A DNA stretch of 64,000 nt from positions 1 to 64,000 of the forward strand of contig NZ_CP104174.1 in NCBI RefSeq assembly GCF_025200925.1. Reading direction: 5' to 3'. The notes below the pieces were generated by a model. That model had not been told where the DNA came from, searched no databases, and worked only from the letters and a program-made list of their open reading frames with translations. The position numbers and the translations under genes were made by a program. The DNA comes from Bradyrhizobium sp. CB1015 (GTDB lineage: Bacteria; Pseudomonadota; Alphaproteobacteria; Rhizobiales; Xanthobacteraceae). Positions 1-8,690 of the stretch are shown piece after piece (positions within the stretch are counted from its first letter, which is position 1; every line of letters begins with the position of its first letter).

Positions 1-1410
1 ATGACAATGGAACAGGATCGCTGGTCACGCGTGAAGGGTCGGCTGCGCTCGAGTGTTGGCGAGGACGTGTACACGAGCTGGTTTGCACGCATGGATCTGG
101 AAGGCGTGCAGGACGAGAGCGTGCGGCTCTCGGTGCCGACGCGCTTCCTGAAGAGCTGGATCCAGGCCCATTATGCCGAGCGCGTGCTGTCGTGCTGGCA
201 GGCCGAGATGCCGGAAGTGCATCGCATCGACCTCACGGTGCGGTCCGCCGTGCGTCCGACGGCGCAGCCGAAGGAAGCGCCCGCGCCGGTCGAGGCGCGC
301 CGCGCGCCGACGCCGGAATTGCGCTCGACGGCGACCGCGCCGGTCTCGGCCAATCACGACGCGCTCGGCGGCTCGCCGCTCGATCCGCGCCTGACCTTTG
401 CGAGCTTCGTCGTCGGCCGCTCCAACACGCTGGCCCATGCGGCCGCGCGCCAAGTCGCCGAAGGGCGTCGCGGCGATCCCGTGATGTTCAACCCGCTCTA
501 CATCCACGCCGGCGTCGGCCTCGGCAAGACGCATCTCTTGCAGGCCGTGACTTGGGCCGGCAATTCCGGCAACGAGCGCAAGGTGCTGTATCTCACGGCC
601 GAAAAATTCATGTACGGCTTCGTCGCCGCGCTGAAGACGCAGACGGCGCTGGCCTTCAAGGAAGCGCTGCGCGGCATCGACGTGCTGGTGATCGACGATC
701 TCCAGTTCCTGCAGGGCAAGTCGACCCAGGCCGAGTTCTGTCACACGCTGAACGCGCTGATCGACGCCGGCCGCCAGGTCGTGATCGCGGCCGACCGTCC
801 GCCGTCCGATCTCGAGAGCCTGGATGACCGCGTCCGCTCGCGGCTTGCCGGCGGGCTCGTGGTCGAGATGGGCTCGCTCGGCGAGGAGCTGCGCCACGGC
901 ATCCTGAAGTCGCGCGTCGCGGCGGCCCGCGCCCATCACGCCACGTTCGAGGTGCCCGAGGAGGTGCTGCATTATCTGGCGCGCACCATCACCCATAACG
1001 GCCGCGACCTCGAAGGCGCCATCAACCGCCTGCTCGCGCATTCCAAGCTCAACAACCGGCCGGTGACGCTGGAGATGGCCGAGCACGAGGTGCGCGACCT
1101 GGTGCGGCCGCAGGAGCCCAAGCGGATCAAGATCGAGGACATCCAGCGCGTGGTGGCACGGCAGTATAATGTCAGCCGCTCGGACTTGCTGTCCTCGCGC
1201 CGCACCGCCAACGTGGTGCGCCCGCGCCAGGTGGCGATGTATCTCGCCAAGACGCTGACCCTGCGCTCGCTGCCCGAGATCGGCCGCCGCTTCGGCGGAC
1301 GCGACCACACCACGGTGCTGCACGCGGTGCGCAAGATCGAGGCGCTGGTCTCCAAGGACACCGCGCTGTCCGAGGAAGTGGAGTCGCTGAAGCGCCAGCT
1401 TCAGGAATAA
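1..1410 (+). CDS. dnaA: Chromosomal replication initiator protein DnaA
   Basis: Initiates chromosome replication by binding DnaA boxes and melting oriC as an ATP-bound filament. The 469-residue protein has the full family layout: N-terminal interaction domain (about 1-80), variable Pro/Ala-rich linker (about 85-125), AAA+ domain with Walker A GVGLGKTH at 171-178 and Walker B IDD at 231-233, and C-terminal DNA-binding domain with the DHTTVLHA signature at 435-442. The ATG is the first base of the window, so the ribosome binding site, promoter and any upstream origin lie outside it. A strong hairpin terminator follows at 1435-1472, which separates it from dnaN. Confidence 0.98.
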   Translation: MTMEQDRWSRVKGRLRSSVGEDVYTSWFARMDLEGVQDESVRLSVPTRFLKSWIQAHYAERVLSCWQAEMPEVHRIDLTVRSAVRPTAQPKEAPAPVEARRAPTPELRSTATAPVSANHDALGGSPLDPRLTFASFVVGRSNTLAHAAARQVAEGRRGDPVMFNPLYIHAGVGLGKTHLLQAVTWAGNSGNERKVLYLTAEKFMYGFVAALKTQTALAFKEALRGIDVLVIDDLQFLQGKSTQAEFCHTLNALIDAGRQVVIAADRPPSDLESLDDRVRSRLAGGLVVEMGSLGEELRHGILKSRVAAARAHHATFEVPEEVLHYLARTITHNGRDLEGAINRLLAHSKLNNRPVTLEMAEHEVRDLVRPQEPKRIKIEDIQRVVARQYNVSRSDLLSSRRTANVVRPRQVAMYLAKTLTLRSLPEIGRRFGGRDHTTVLHAVRKIEALVSKDTALSEEVESLKRQLQE

Positions 1411-1434
1411 AGGCCTAGGGCTCCCGCCCCGCTC

Positions 1435-1472
1435 CCGCCGCCCCGGCTTGCCTGGGCGGCGGTCTTCGTTTT
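1435..1472 (+). terminator. Rho-independent terminator after dnaA
   Basis: A perfect 9-bp stem (CCGCCGCCC at 1435-1443 with GGGCGGCGG at 1454-1462) is followed by a T-rich stretch (TCTTCGTTTT). It lies 25 bases after the dnaA stop, so dnaN probably has its own promoter in 1473-1670. Confidence 0.7.
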
Positions 1473-1670
1473 GGGGCGGTAAATCGTGGGGAACTGGCCC
1501 CGCTCCCTTGAATCCGCGGGGCATCCGCGGCACCTTGCGCGACCCTGACGGCTTTGGTCATATCGGCGGGAATGATCCGGCTTGTCGGGGTCTTCGGTGC
1601 CGTGGCGCGCGTCCCGCCGCCCGGCCCTTCTCAACGCTGTGTTTTCCTAAGGGATCGGGCGAGTAGTGCA

Positions 1671-2789
1671 ATGAAGGTTACGGTCGAACGCGCGCAATTG
1701 CTGAAGTCGCTGGGCCATGTCCACCGCGTGGTCGAGCGCCGCAACACGATCCCGATCCTCGGCAACGTGCTGGTGCGCGCCGAGAACGCGAAATTGTCGC
1801 TGAAGGCGACCGACCTCGACCTCGAGGTGACCGAGACGCTGCCGGCGGAAACCGCAACCGCGGGCTCCACCACCGTGCCGGCGCACATGTTCTACGACAT
1901 CGTGCGCAAGCTGCCGGACGGCTCGCAGATCGTGCTGGAGGCCGACGGCGACCGCGCCGTGCTGGCAATCCGCGCCGGCCGCTCGCGCTTCACGCTGCAG
2001 ACGCTGCCGGAGAACGATTTCCCCGATCTGGCCGCCGGCGACATGTCGCACTCGTTCTCGCTCGCCGCCAAGGACGTCAAGCGGCTGATCGACCGCACGC
2101 AGTTCGCGATCTCCACCGAAGAGACGCGCTATTACCTCAACGGCATCTATCTGCATGCCGCCGGCACGGCCAAGGCCGCCACCTTGCGCGGTGTCGCGAC
2201 CGACGGCCACCGCCTCGCCCAGCTCGACCTGGTGCAGCCCAAGGGCGCCGAGGGCATGCCCGGCGTGATCGTGCCGCGCAAGACGGTCGGCGAGGTGCAG
2301 CGCCTGATCGAGGACACCGAGGCCGAGATGACGATCGAGCTATCGCAGGCCAAGATCCGCTTCACCATCGGCAACGTCGTGCTGACCTCGAAACTGATCG
2401 ACGGCACCTTCCCCGATTACGGCCGCGTCATTCCGCAAGGCAACGACAAGGAGCTCGTCGTCGACAAGAAGGATTTCGAGAACGCGGTCGACCGCGTCTC
2501 GACCATTTCGAGCGAGCGCGGCCGCGCGGTCAAGCTGTCGCTGTCGGCGGGCAAGCTGGTGCTGTCGGTGACCAACCCGGATTCCGGCAGCGCGACCGAA
2601 GAGCTCGAGGTCGAATACGCCTCCGACGCGCTCGATATCGGCTTCAATTCCCGTTATCTGCTCGACATCGCCGCCCAGATCGAAGGCGACGTCGCAACGC
2701 TCCGCCTCGCCGACCCCGGCTCGCCGACACTGGTGCAGGACCGCGACGACAAGAGCGCGCTGTATGTGCTGATGCCGATGCGGGTGTGA
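1671..2789 (+). CDS. dnaN: DNA polymerase III subunit beta (sliding clamp)
   Basis: Ring-shaped processivity clamp that tethers DNA polymerase III to DNA. The protein is 372 residues, normal for the family, and starts MKVTVERAQLLKSLGHVHRV, the usual beginning of alphaproteobacterial beta clamps. The three successive clamp domains are recognisable, and the C-terminus ends in the conserved YVLMPMRV-type strand that lines the binding pocket for clamp partners. The frame stays open upstream to about 1554, but homology begins at the ATG at 1671. It lies in the classical dnaA-dnaN-recF order; the DUF559 pseudogene and repeats separate it from recF. Confidence 0.98.
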   Translation: MKVTVERAQLLKSLGHVHRVVERRNTIPILGNVLVRAENAKLSLKATDLDLEVTETLPAETATAGSTTVPAHMFYDIVRKLPDGSQIVLEADGDRAVLAIRAGRSRFTLQTLPENDFPDLAAGDMSHSFSLAAKDVKRLIDRTQFAISTEETRYYLNGIYLHAAGTAKAATLRGVATDGHRLAQLDLVQPKGAEGMPGVIVPRKTVGEVQRLIEDTEAEMTIELSQAKIRFTIGNVVLTSKLIDGTFPDYGRVIPQGNDKELVVDKKDFENAVDRVSTISSERGRAVKLSLSAGKLVLSVTNPDSGSATEELEVEYASDALDIGFNSRYLLDIAAQIEGDVATLRLADPGSPTLVQDRDDKSALYVLMPMRV

Positions 2790-2832
2790 GGGGCGTGGCC
2801 TTCCTCTCGCGACACCTACTGTGTGGAGACAA

Positions 2833-2990
2833 CCCCTCACCCGGCTTCGCTGCGCGAAGCCACCCTCTCCCACAAGGGGAGAGGGTGAAGCGACAGCCGT
2901 CAAAACAAGCAGGATGCAGGTTGCTGTGCCCTCTCCCCTTGTGGGAGAGGGCAGCTCCGCTGGAGGACACAGACTCGGTGGGGTGAGGGG
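2833..2990. repeat. Palindromic intergenic repeat, CCCTCACCC/CTCTCCC family
   Basis: Large imperfect palindrome. CCCCTCACCC...CACCCTCTCCCACAAGGGGAGAGGG is mirrored by CCCTCTCCCCTTGTGGGAGAGGG...GGGTGAGGGG. Related units recur at 3363-3420, 11321-11455, 13576-13710 and 29696-29870, always between genes. Confidence 0.8.
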
Positions 2991-2993
2991 TTA

Positions 2994-3358
2994 GTGCCGC
3001 AGGATCCGTCCCATCGGCCCGTGTCCAAACATCTCCGCCAATTCGCGAAGAACATGCGACATGAGCCGACGGATGCTGAAGCTGCGATGTGGCGCTTGCT
3101 GAGGGATCGCCGCTGTCCGCGTTCAAGTTCCGCCGGCAGGTGCCGTTCAAGAATTTCATTCTCGATTTCGTCTGTTTCGAGAAGCGTCTGGTGATCGAGA
3201 TCGACGGGAGCCAGCACGTGGAATCGCGGCGTGACGCAGTTCGCGAAGCCGCGCTATCCGCAGAGGGGTTTTCGATCGCGCGCTACTGGAACAATGACGT
3301 GCTGCAACAGCCCACCTCTGTGTTGGAGGATATCCTTGCAAAGCTTGCCGGGCGGTAA
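2994..3358 (+). pseudogene. DUF559 domain protein (endonuclease-like), frameshifted
   Basis: Two overlapping frames together make one DUF559 protein, a small family related to very-short-patch-repair-type nucleases. The first frame (GTG at 2994) gives the N-terminal part ending in MWRLLRDRR. The second gives LSAFKFRRQVPF, then ILDFVCFEKRLVIEIDGSQH and IARYWNNDVLQQ. The break is at about 3113/3114, where CGCCGCTGTCC would read RRLS if one C were added. Repairing it gives 366 bases, or 121 residues, the usual family length. The gene lies between two copies of the same repeat family (2833-2990 and 3363-3420) and splits dnaN from recF. It is either inactive or a sequencing error. Confidence 0.8.
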
Positions 3359-3362
3359 GATA

Positions 3363-3420
3363 CCCCTCACCCGTCGCCTCACTTCGTGAGGCGCCACCCT
3401 CTCCCACAGGGGGAGAGGGG
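3363..3420. repeat. Palindromic intergenic repeat, CCCTCACCC/CTCTCCC family
   Basis: CCCCTCACCC, then a small GCCTCACTTCGTGAGGC hairpin, then CACCCTCTCCCACAGGGGGA. Same family as the repeat on the other side of the DUF559 pseudogene. Confidence 0.75.
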
Positions 3421-3447
3421 AAGAATCGCGTCCATGACAAAGAACCG

Positions 3448-4584
3448 ATGACCTCCTCCCGCATTCATCGCCTGACGCTGACGCATTTCCGCAATTACCG
3501 GGCGGCGGGGCTCGAGACGGCGGCTGACCTGGTGGCGCTGGTCGGGCCGAACGGGGCGGGCAAGACCAATTGCATCGAGGCGATCTCGTTCCTGTCGCCG
3601 GGCCGCGGCCTGCGCCGGGCGACCCTGGAGGATGTCGCCGACAACCAGGGCGACGGCTCCTGGGCGGTGTCGGCGCAGGTCGAGGGCGCGCTGGGGCTGG
3701 CCACGCTCGGCACCGGCATCGATGCGCCGCGCGCGGACGCCGCGGTGAGCCGGCGCTGCCGCATCGACCGCGAGCCGGTGGGTTCGGCGAGCGCCTTCGG
3801 CGATCATATCCGCATGGTGTGGCTGACGCCGGCGATGGACGGGCTGTTCATGGGCGCGGCATCGGAGCGCCGGCGCTTCTTCGACCGCCTCGTGCTCGCC
3901 ATCGACAGCGAGCATTCCAGCCGGATCAACGCGCTCGAGCGTTCCTTGCGTTCGCGCAACCGCCTGCTGGAGACGCGCAATTACGACGACCATTGGTGCG
4001 ACGCGATCGAGCGCGAGACCGCCGAGCTTGCGGTCGCGGTGGCGGCCACGCGCGGCCAGACCGCGGCAAGGCTCACCGGCATGCTCAACGCCCGCGCGCA
4101 ACAATCCGCCTTCCCCTCGGCGCAAATCGCGCTCGACGGCTGGATGGAGAATGCGCTGCTGACGGAGACCGCGACCTCGGTCGAGGACCGCTACCGCCAG
4201 ATCCTGCGCGACAACCGCCCGCGCGATGCGATCGCCGGCCGTACCACCGACGGCCCGCATCTCACCGACCTCGAGGTCGTCTATGCGCCGAAGAGCATGC
4301 CGGCGCGCGATGCCTCGACCGGCGAGCAGAAAGCGCTGCTGATCGGCCTCGTGCTGGCGCATGCGAGCCTGGTCGCCGAGATGACCGGCATCGTGCCGCT
4401 GCTGCTGCTCGACGAGGTGGTTGCGCATCTCGATCCGAACCGCCGGGCGGCGCTGTTCGACGAGCTGAAGAAGCTCGGCGCGCAGGTGTGGCTGACCGGT
4501 GCGGATCCCGCCGCCTTCGCCGAGATCGGCGCAGGGAGCGAAGTGTTTGACGTCGAGAGCGGACGAGTCTCGGCCCGCAGCTAG
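3448..4584 (+). CDS. recF: DNA replication/repair protein RecF
   Basis: SMC-like ATPase that helps load RecA at gapped DNA through RecFOR and supports replication restart. The 378 residues begin with the characteristic IHRLTLTHFRNY strand. They carry Walker A GPNGAGKT at 33-40, the ABC-type signature STGEQKALL from about 290, and Walker B LLLLDEVVAHLD with D322/E323. Length and order are normal for the family. The gene follows repeats rather than dnaN directly, so it is probably transcribed separately. No clear terminator was seen before the promoter-like element at 4594. Confidence 0.97.
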   Translation: MTSSRIHRLTLTHFRNYRAAGLETAADLVALVGPNGAGKTNCIEAISFLSPGRGLRRATLEDVADNQGDGSWAVSAQVEGALGLATLGTGIDAPRADAAVSRRCRIDREPVGSASAFGDHIRMVWLTPAMDGLFMGAASERRRFFDRLVLAIDSEHSSRINALERSLRSRNRLLETRNYDDHWCDAIERETAELAVAVAATRGQTAARLTGMLNARAQQSAFPSAQIALDGWMENALLTETATSVEDRYRQILRDNRPRDAIAGRTTDGPHLTDLEVVYAPKSMPARDASTGEQKALLIGLVLAHASLVAEMTGIVPLLLLDEVVAHLDPNRRAALFDELKKLGAQVWLTGADPAAFAEIGAGSEVFDVESGRVSARS

Positions 4585-4593
4585 GCCGCCGCA

Positions 4594-4622
4594 TTGAACC
4601 CGCTCGTTTGCGGCCACGACTA
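4594..4622 (+). promoter_or_regulatory. Shared promoter-like element, paralogue 1
   Basis: TTGAAC at 4594-4599, a 17-bp spacer, then CGACTA at 4617-4622, 77 bases before the paralogue 1 start. The same two boxes at the same spacing precede the other two paralogues (5471-5499 and 7760-7788), while the spacers differ. The upstream box fits a sigma-70 -35 element; the downstream box is a poor -10, so the sigma factor is uncertain. Confidence 0.55.
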
Positions 4623-4699
4623 GCTGCTTGTGGCTGCAAGAGGCGGCCATCGCGCAGGATTTCAGACTGGCGCGATATCCTTCGCGATATTCTTGGAGC

Positions 4700-5449
4700 A
4701 TGAGCATGGCGAGCGTGGGGCGTGGGGCGCAAGCTCCGGCACGATGGCAACTCATTGCGTGCGGCCTTGCTCTCCTCGCAAGCTGCCTGCTCGCGGCAAG
4801 CGCCGGCGCCTTCGTATCGAACCTGCCGCCGCTGTTCTCGGCCGCGCTGACGCTGGATCCCGCGGCGAGGCTCCCCGCGCCGACCCGCTACCTCTATCGG
4901 GGGATCCACACCACCGTGATGCCCGGTATCGAAGCGCCGCTCCGGACCAGGTTAGAGGCGCGCGTGCCCGCGGCGCTCGGTGACGTGCTCGCGTTCTATC
5001 GGACCGAGCTTGGAAAGCTCGGCTGGCAGGAGCAGCAGGATGTCGCGGTGGTCAGCGCCGATCACGCGCGCCTCGCCTTCGTCTCCCCGATCGGGCCGGC
5101 AGCGCTGGAGCTCGATCGCAAGGAGGGCAGCACCGCGGTACAGCTTGTGCAAAAGAATGCGCAGGCCGCGACCCGCGCCAACGTCCTGCCTGACCCCGGC
5201 CAGGCCAAGCTGGTGTTCAGCAATATCGGCGAGAACGAAGCCGTGCTCACGATCAACCAGCGCACCATCCCGCGCCCCGCCGGCGCCAACGCCGTCGCCC
5301 TGGACCTCGTGCCCGGCACATACACCTACGGACTGGCCGTGCCGGGCCGTCCGGCCAGAACGAACATGCTCGCGGTCGCAGCCGGCGATAGCTGGGAGCT
5401 CACGGTCGGGCGCGACGGCGAGGCGTGGCCACCGCTCCAGCTGTACTGA
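4700..5449 (+). CDS. Exported protein, FY..GW module plus PEGA-like domain (paralogue 1)
   Basis: Unrecognised 249-residue protein, first of three tandem paralogues between recF and gyrB. The N-terminus has a charged stretch with PARW, a hydrophobic run and LASC at 26-29, which looks like a lipoprotein signal. One copy of the family module, DVLAFYRTELGKLGWQE, lies at about 95-111. A C-terminal beta-rich segment (about 165-249) with LVPGTYTYGL and VAAGDSWELTVG resembles PEGA-type surface domains. The ATG at 4700 is chosen because TTGGAGC precedes it and paralogue 2 also begins MSM. Envelope location is inferred from the signal; function is unknown. Confidence 0.8.
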   Translation: MSMASVGRGAQAPARWQLIACGLALLASCLLAASAGAFVSNLPPLFSAALTLDPAARLPAPTRYLYRGIHTTVMPGIEAPLRTRLEARVPAALGDVLAFYRTELGKLGWQEQQDVAVVSADHARLAFVSPIGPAALELDRKEGSTAVQLVQKNAQAATRANVLPDPGQAKLVFSNIGENEAVLTINQRTIPRPAGANAVALDLVPGTYTYGLAVPGRPARTNMLAVAAGDSWELTVGRDGEAWPPLQLY

Positions 5450-5470
5450 GCCCCTGTTCGGCCATGGCTG

Positions 5471-5499
5471 TTGAACCTGGCCGGTTCCTGCCGCGACTT
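5471..5499 (+). promoter_or_regulatory. Shared promoter-like element, paralogue 2
   Basis: TTGAAC at 5471-5476, 17-bp spacer, CGACTT at 5494-5499, 81 bases before the paralogue 2 start. It matches the elements at 4594 and 7760 in boxes, spacing and position. Confidence 0.55.
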
Positions 5500-5580
5500 C
5501 TGGTCTGAGGCCGCGCCGATGGGGGCGTCGCCTGCAATTGCGCGGGCATGACGACCCCGCGCCAATCCAGGAGCTTGACG

Positions 5581-7731
5581 ATGTCGATGATCCCGCGCGG
5601 GACGCAAGTCCCGGCACGATGGCGGCTGCTGGCCTGCGGCCTTGCCCTGGTAGCGAGCTGCGGAATCGCGGCTGCCGCCGACGGGGGTATCGTCGACGTC
5701 CACGCGCTGCCCAAGCTCGAGGGCGCGGTGGAGGACACCTCGCGGTCCGAATCCTGGCGCCTCGAATATCGCATGCCGACGGCGGAAGCGGTGACGGCGC
5801 CGGCGTTGAAAAAGCTCCTCGGCGCCGACGGCTGGGTGCCCTATGTGCGGCCGCTCGACGAAAAGAGCACGACGCTGAATTTCAAGAAGGGACGTCAGGG
5901 CCTGTCGGTTCATTTCACGCAAGCCCTCGGCCGCCCCGATCAATCCGTGGTCACCTACTCCTCCGACCGGATTTACGGCAACGTGCCGTTCCCCGATGGC
6001 GCGACCGACATCATGTTCGATGGCACGAGGCCTTATCTCGGCTGCATCGCGCCCACCGCGTTCGATGCGACGTCGGATTTCTTTGGCCGCGAGATGGCTG
6101 CGATCGGTTGGCAAAAGCTTACACCGGAGACCGCCGCGCGCTGGACCAGCAGCCTGGACGAGACCGTTCCCAACGGTCTGCGCGCCTATTACGCGCACCC
6201 TGATAGCGAGGAGACCGGCTTCACCAAGCAGAAGCCGGTGATGCTGACGCTGACCCGCCGCGACGACGGAAGGACCAATGTCGAGATCCGGGTCGCGCCG
6301 TTCGCGCTGCCGGAGGTGCTCGAGGCCGACAGCGAGATGGCCGGCCTGCCGCGACCCAAGCCGACCAAATCTGCGCGGAGCCTCGGCAGCGCCAGCTCCA
6401 ACAAGCGCGAGATCTCGGCCGCGGCGATGGCCGAGCTGCCCGCCGTGCTCGCCTTCTACCAGCGCGAGCTCGCCGCACGCGGCTGGCAGGAGAATGGCAG
6501 CGCGCCGCTCGCGCCCGGCGACGAGGTGGCGATCAAGATCTCCAGCACCGATGAAACCGGTGTGCTGCGGCTCGGCCGCAAGTATGATCTCACCATGGTC
6601 AGCCTGACCGCGCAGGTGAAGGAATCCGCGCTCGCCGCCCGCGCCAAGGCGAGGAAGGAGGCCGACGAGAAGTTTCTCGGCGATGCGCTGGGTGCGGCTC
6701 AGCAGCTCATCGCCGCTGACGAGGCGAGGCGCAAGGCGCAGGCCGCCTCCCTGTCCGATGCGCCGCTCCGTGCGCTCGCCGACAGCAACACGCCAGTGCC
6801 GCTGCCCGAGAGCGCAGAGGGCGTGAAGTTCGAAGGCGGCGACGGCCATCTCGAATTCTCCTCCACATCGAGCGTCAAGGCGCTCACCGCGTTCTATCGC
6901 GCATCGCTCAAGCCCGCCGGCTGGAAGGAGCAGCCTTCCGTCATCAACCAGCCCAACATGGCGGTGATGGAATTCGCCAAGGGCGGCAAGTCGATCTCGA
7001 TGACAATGATGCAGATGGGACCGAAGGTGAATGTGAGCGCCAGCGGATCGGGCCTGGTGATGGCCGCAGCCAAGGCGGCGGCCGTCCCCGAAGTGCAGGC
7101 CAAATCCGCCGAGCCGCTCAAGCCGGATCCCGAATCCCCGCTGCCGGTGCCGACGCAGCGTTCGTCGAAATCGCTCGCCACCTCGAAGATGCCGGGCAGC
7201 GAGACGCCGTTCCGCCGCGAGCTGGAGGCCAGCATCCCTGCGTCGCTCGACGAGGTCCTCGCCTTCTACCGTGCGGAGCTTGCAAAGCTCGGCTGGCAGG
7301 AAAAGACCGGCGCGGCCGCGTCCGCAGAACGCGCGCAGATCGAATTCATCTCGCCGCAAGGTCCCGCCGTGCTCAAGCTTGGCCGCGCCAAGGGCGAGAC
7401 CATTGTCAATCTGGCGCAGAAGAATGCGGATGCCGCGGTCAAGGCCGACATCATGCCGAAGGCGGGACAGGCGAGGCTCATGCTCGGCAATATGGGACCG
7501 AGCGAGGCGTCGCTGACCATCAACAAGCAAACCGTGAAGATCGCAGCCGGCGCCGGCGGCCCGCAATCACCGAAAGGCCCGATGCTCGACCTGCCGCCCG
7601 GGAAGTACCAATACGCGCTGCGCATGTCCGGACGGCCGCACCGCACCGAGACCCTGACCGTTGCCGCCGGCGAGGCCTGGGGCCTCCTGGTGGGCCCGAG
7701 CGGCGACGTGCTGCCGCTGCAGATGTATTGA
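5581..7731 (+). CDS. Large exported multi-module protein (paralogue 2)
   Basis: Unrecognised 716-residue protein, about three times longer than its neighbours and built from the same parts. The N-terminus (RGTQVPARW, hydrophobic run, VASC at 24-27) is a probable lipoprotein or secretion signal. Five copies of the family module can be seen around W85, W177, W302, W448 and W572, each a helix of the form FY..EL followed by GW and short strands. A charged Ala/Lys/Glu-rich helix spans about 345-390. The C-terminal PEGA-like segment (about 625-716) contains LDLPPGKYQYAL and VAAGEAWGLLVG. The ATG at 5581 has AGGAGC upstream; an ATG at 5548 is possible. Function is unknown. Confidence 0.8.
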   Translation: MSMIPRGTQVPARWRLLACGLALVASCGIAAAADGGIVDVHALPKLEGAVEDTSRSESWRLEYRMPTAEAVTAPALKKLLGADGWVPYVRPLDEKSTTLNFKKGRQGLSVHFTQALGRPDQSVVTYSSDRIYGNVPFPDGATDIMFDGTRPYLGCIAPTAFDATSDFFGREMAAIGWQKLTPETAARWTSSLDETVPNGLRAYYAHPDSEETGFTKQKPVMLTLTRRDDGRTNVEIRVAPFALPEVLEADSEMAGLPRPKPTKSARSLGSASSNKREISAAAMAELPAVLAFYQRELAARGWQENGSAPLAPGDEVAIKISSTDETGVLRLGRKYDLTMVSLTAQVKESALAARAKARKEADEKFLGDALGAAQQLIAADEARRKAQAASLSDAPLRALADSNTPVPLPESAEGVKFEGGDGHLEFSSTSSVKALTAFYRASLKPAGWKEQPSVINQPNMAVMEFAKGGKSISMTMMQMGPKVNVSASGSGLVMAAAKAAAVPEVQAKSAEPLKPDPESPLPVPTQRSSKSLATSKMPGSETPFRRELEASIPASLDEVLAFYRAELAKLGWQEKTGAAASAERAQIEFISPQGPAVLKLGRAKGETIVNLAQKNADAAVKADIMPKAGQARLMLGNMGPSEASLTINKQTVKIAAGAGGPQSPKGPMLDLPPGKYQYALRMSGRPHRTETLTVAAGEAWGLLVGPSGDVLPLQMY

Positions 7732-7759
7732 TCTCATGTCCGCGGGCGTATCGGCCTGG

Positions 7760-7788
7760 TTGAACCGGTCCGGTTCGTGGGGCGACTA
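7760..7788 (+). promoter_or_regulatory. Shared promoter-like element, paralogue 3
   Basis: TTGAAC at 7760-7765, 17-bp spacer, CGACTA at 7783-7788, 75 bases before the paralogue 3 start. Third copy of the element that precedes each paralogue. Confidence 0.55.
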
Positions 7789-7863
7789 GTCGTCGAGAGG
7801 CGGCGGCGACCCTGTCGCAGCCGCTGCGTCGCGCGAAGATCGCGGTATTCGTGGAGAGCGGGC

Positions 7864-8556
7864 ATGACGACGGCAAGGCGCGGGACGAAGGTCCCGGCAC
7901 GGTGGTGGCTGTTGATGTGCGGCCTCACGCTTGCATGCTGCTCGCAGGAGCCCCTTACCGCAGCAGATTCCCACGCCGACATGCCGGTGCCGACGCGAGC
8001 CAGTCACGCAAGCTTCAGCACCATGCGCGCGTCCGGTATCGATGTTCCGTTCCGGCTCGAGCTCAAGGCCCATGTACCCGCAGAGCTCAACGACGTCCTG
8101 GCCTTCTACCGCAGAGAACTCGGAAAGCGCGGCTGGCAGGAGAGGCCTGATGGCGCGATGGTGGTCGCCGGTCGCGCGCGGCTCGTCTTCGCCTCCCCGA
8201 AGGGGCCGGGCACGCTGACGCTCGACCGCGCCAAAAGCGAGACCACGGTCGACCTCGTGCAGCGAAATACCGAGGTCGCGGCCAAGGCCAACTTCCTGCC
8301 GATAGCAGGACACGCGCGGCTGATCTTCGGTTATCTTGTACCTGATGTGGCCTCGCTCGCGATCAACGGCCAGACCATCGAGATCGCAGGCGGCGTCAAC
8401 CATCCACAAACGCTGGATCTGCCGCCCGGCACGTATTCCTACGCGCTGCTGGTGTCGGGCCATCGGGTGCACACCGACACCATCACCGTGGCTGCCGGCG
8501 AGGCCTGGTCCCTCAGTTTGGGGGACGACGATAAGAAGCCGGACCAGATCTACTGA
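7864..8556 (+). CDS. Exported protein, FY..GW module plus PEGA-like domain (paralogue 3)
   Basis: Unrecognised 230-residue protein, third of the tandem set. It begins MTTARRGTKVPARWWLLMCG, with a hydrophobic segment ending in a Cys pair at 25-26, a likely export or lipoprotein signal. One module, DVLAFYRRELGKRGWQE, lies at about 77-93. The C-terminal segment has TLDLPPGTYSYALLVSG and VAAGEAWSLSLG, like the end of paralogue 2. The ATG at 7864 is preceded by GGAGAGC and aligns with the other two starts. The C-terminal halves of paralogues 2 and 3 look closer to each other than to paralogue 1. Function is unknown. Confidence 0.8.
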   Translation: MTTARRGTKVPARWWLLMCGLTLACCSQEPLTAADSHADMPVPTRASHASFSTMRASGIDVPFRLELKAHVPAELNDVLAFYRRELGKRGWQERPDGAMVVAGRARLVFASPKGPGTLTLDRAKSETTVDLVQRNTEVAAKANFLPIAGHARLIFGYLVPDVASLAINGQTIEIAGGVNHPQTLDLPPGTYSYALLVSGHRVHTDTITVAAGEAWSLSLGDDDKKPDQIY

Positions 8557-8653
8557 GCCCGACGGCTGTTTCCGGGCGCTCGGCGCCTCGGAACAGGCCT
8601 CCGCGACCCCGCAAATCCACGCCCTTCGAGGCCCCAAGCAGGCGCTCGAATCG

Positions 8654-8690
8654 GGCTTTTTGCAGCGCCCGAAAACGCCCTGCAAAAGCC
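8654..8690 (+). promoter_or_regulatory. Inverted repeat upstream of gyrB
   Basis: GGCTTTTTGCAG (8654-8665) pairs with CTGCAAAAGCC (8680-8690) apart from one extra T, with a 14-base loop. It follows paralogue 3 by about 100 bases, so it could be a terminator for that gene or a control element for gyrB. Confidence 0.45.

Noticed and set aside
25..1533. 502-residue minus-strand frame opposite dnaA
   Set aside because: Shadow of dnaA; no domain and skewed composition.
4600..7782. EcfG-type (general stress) promoters before the three paralogues
   Set aside because: The expected GGAAC...GTT boxes are absent; the shared boxes are TTGAAC and CGACT(A/T).
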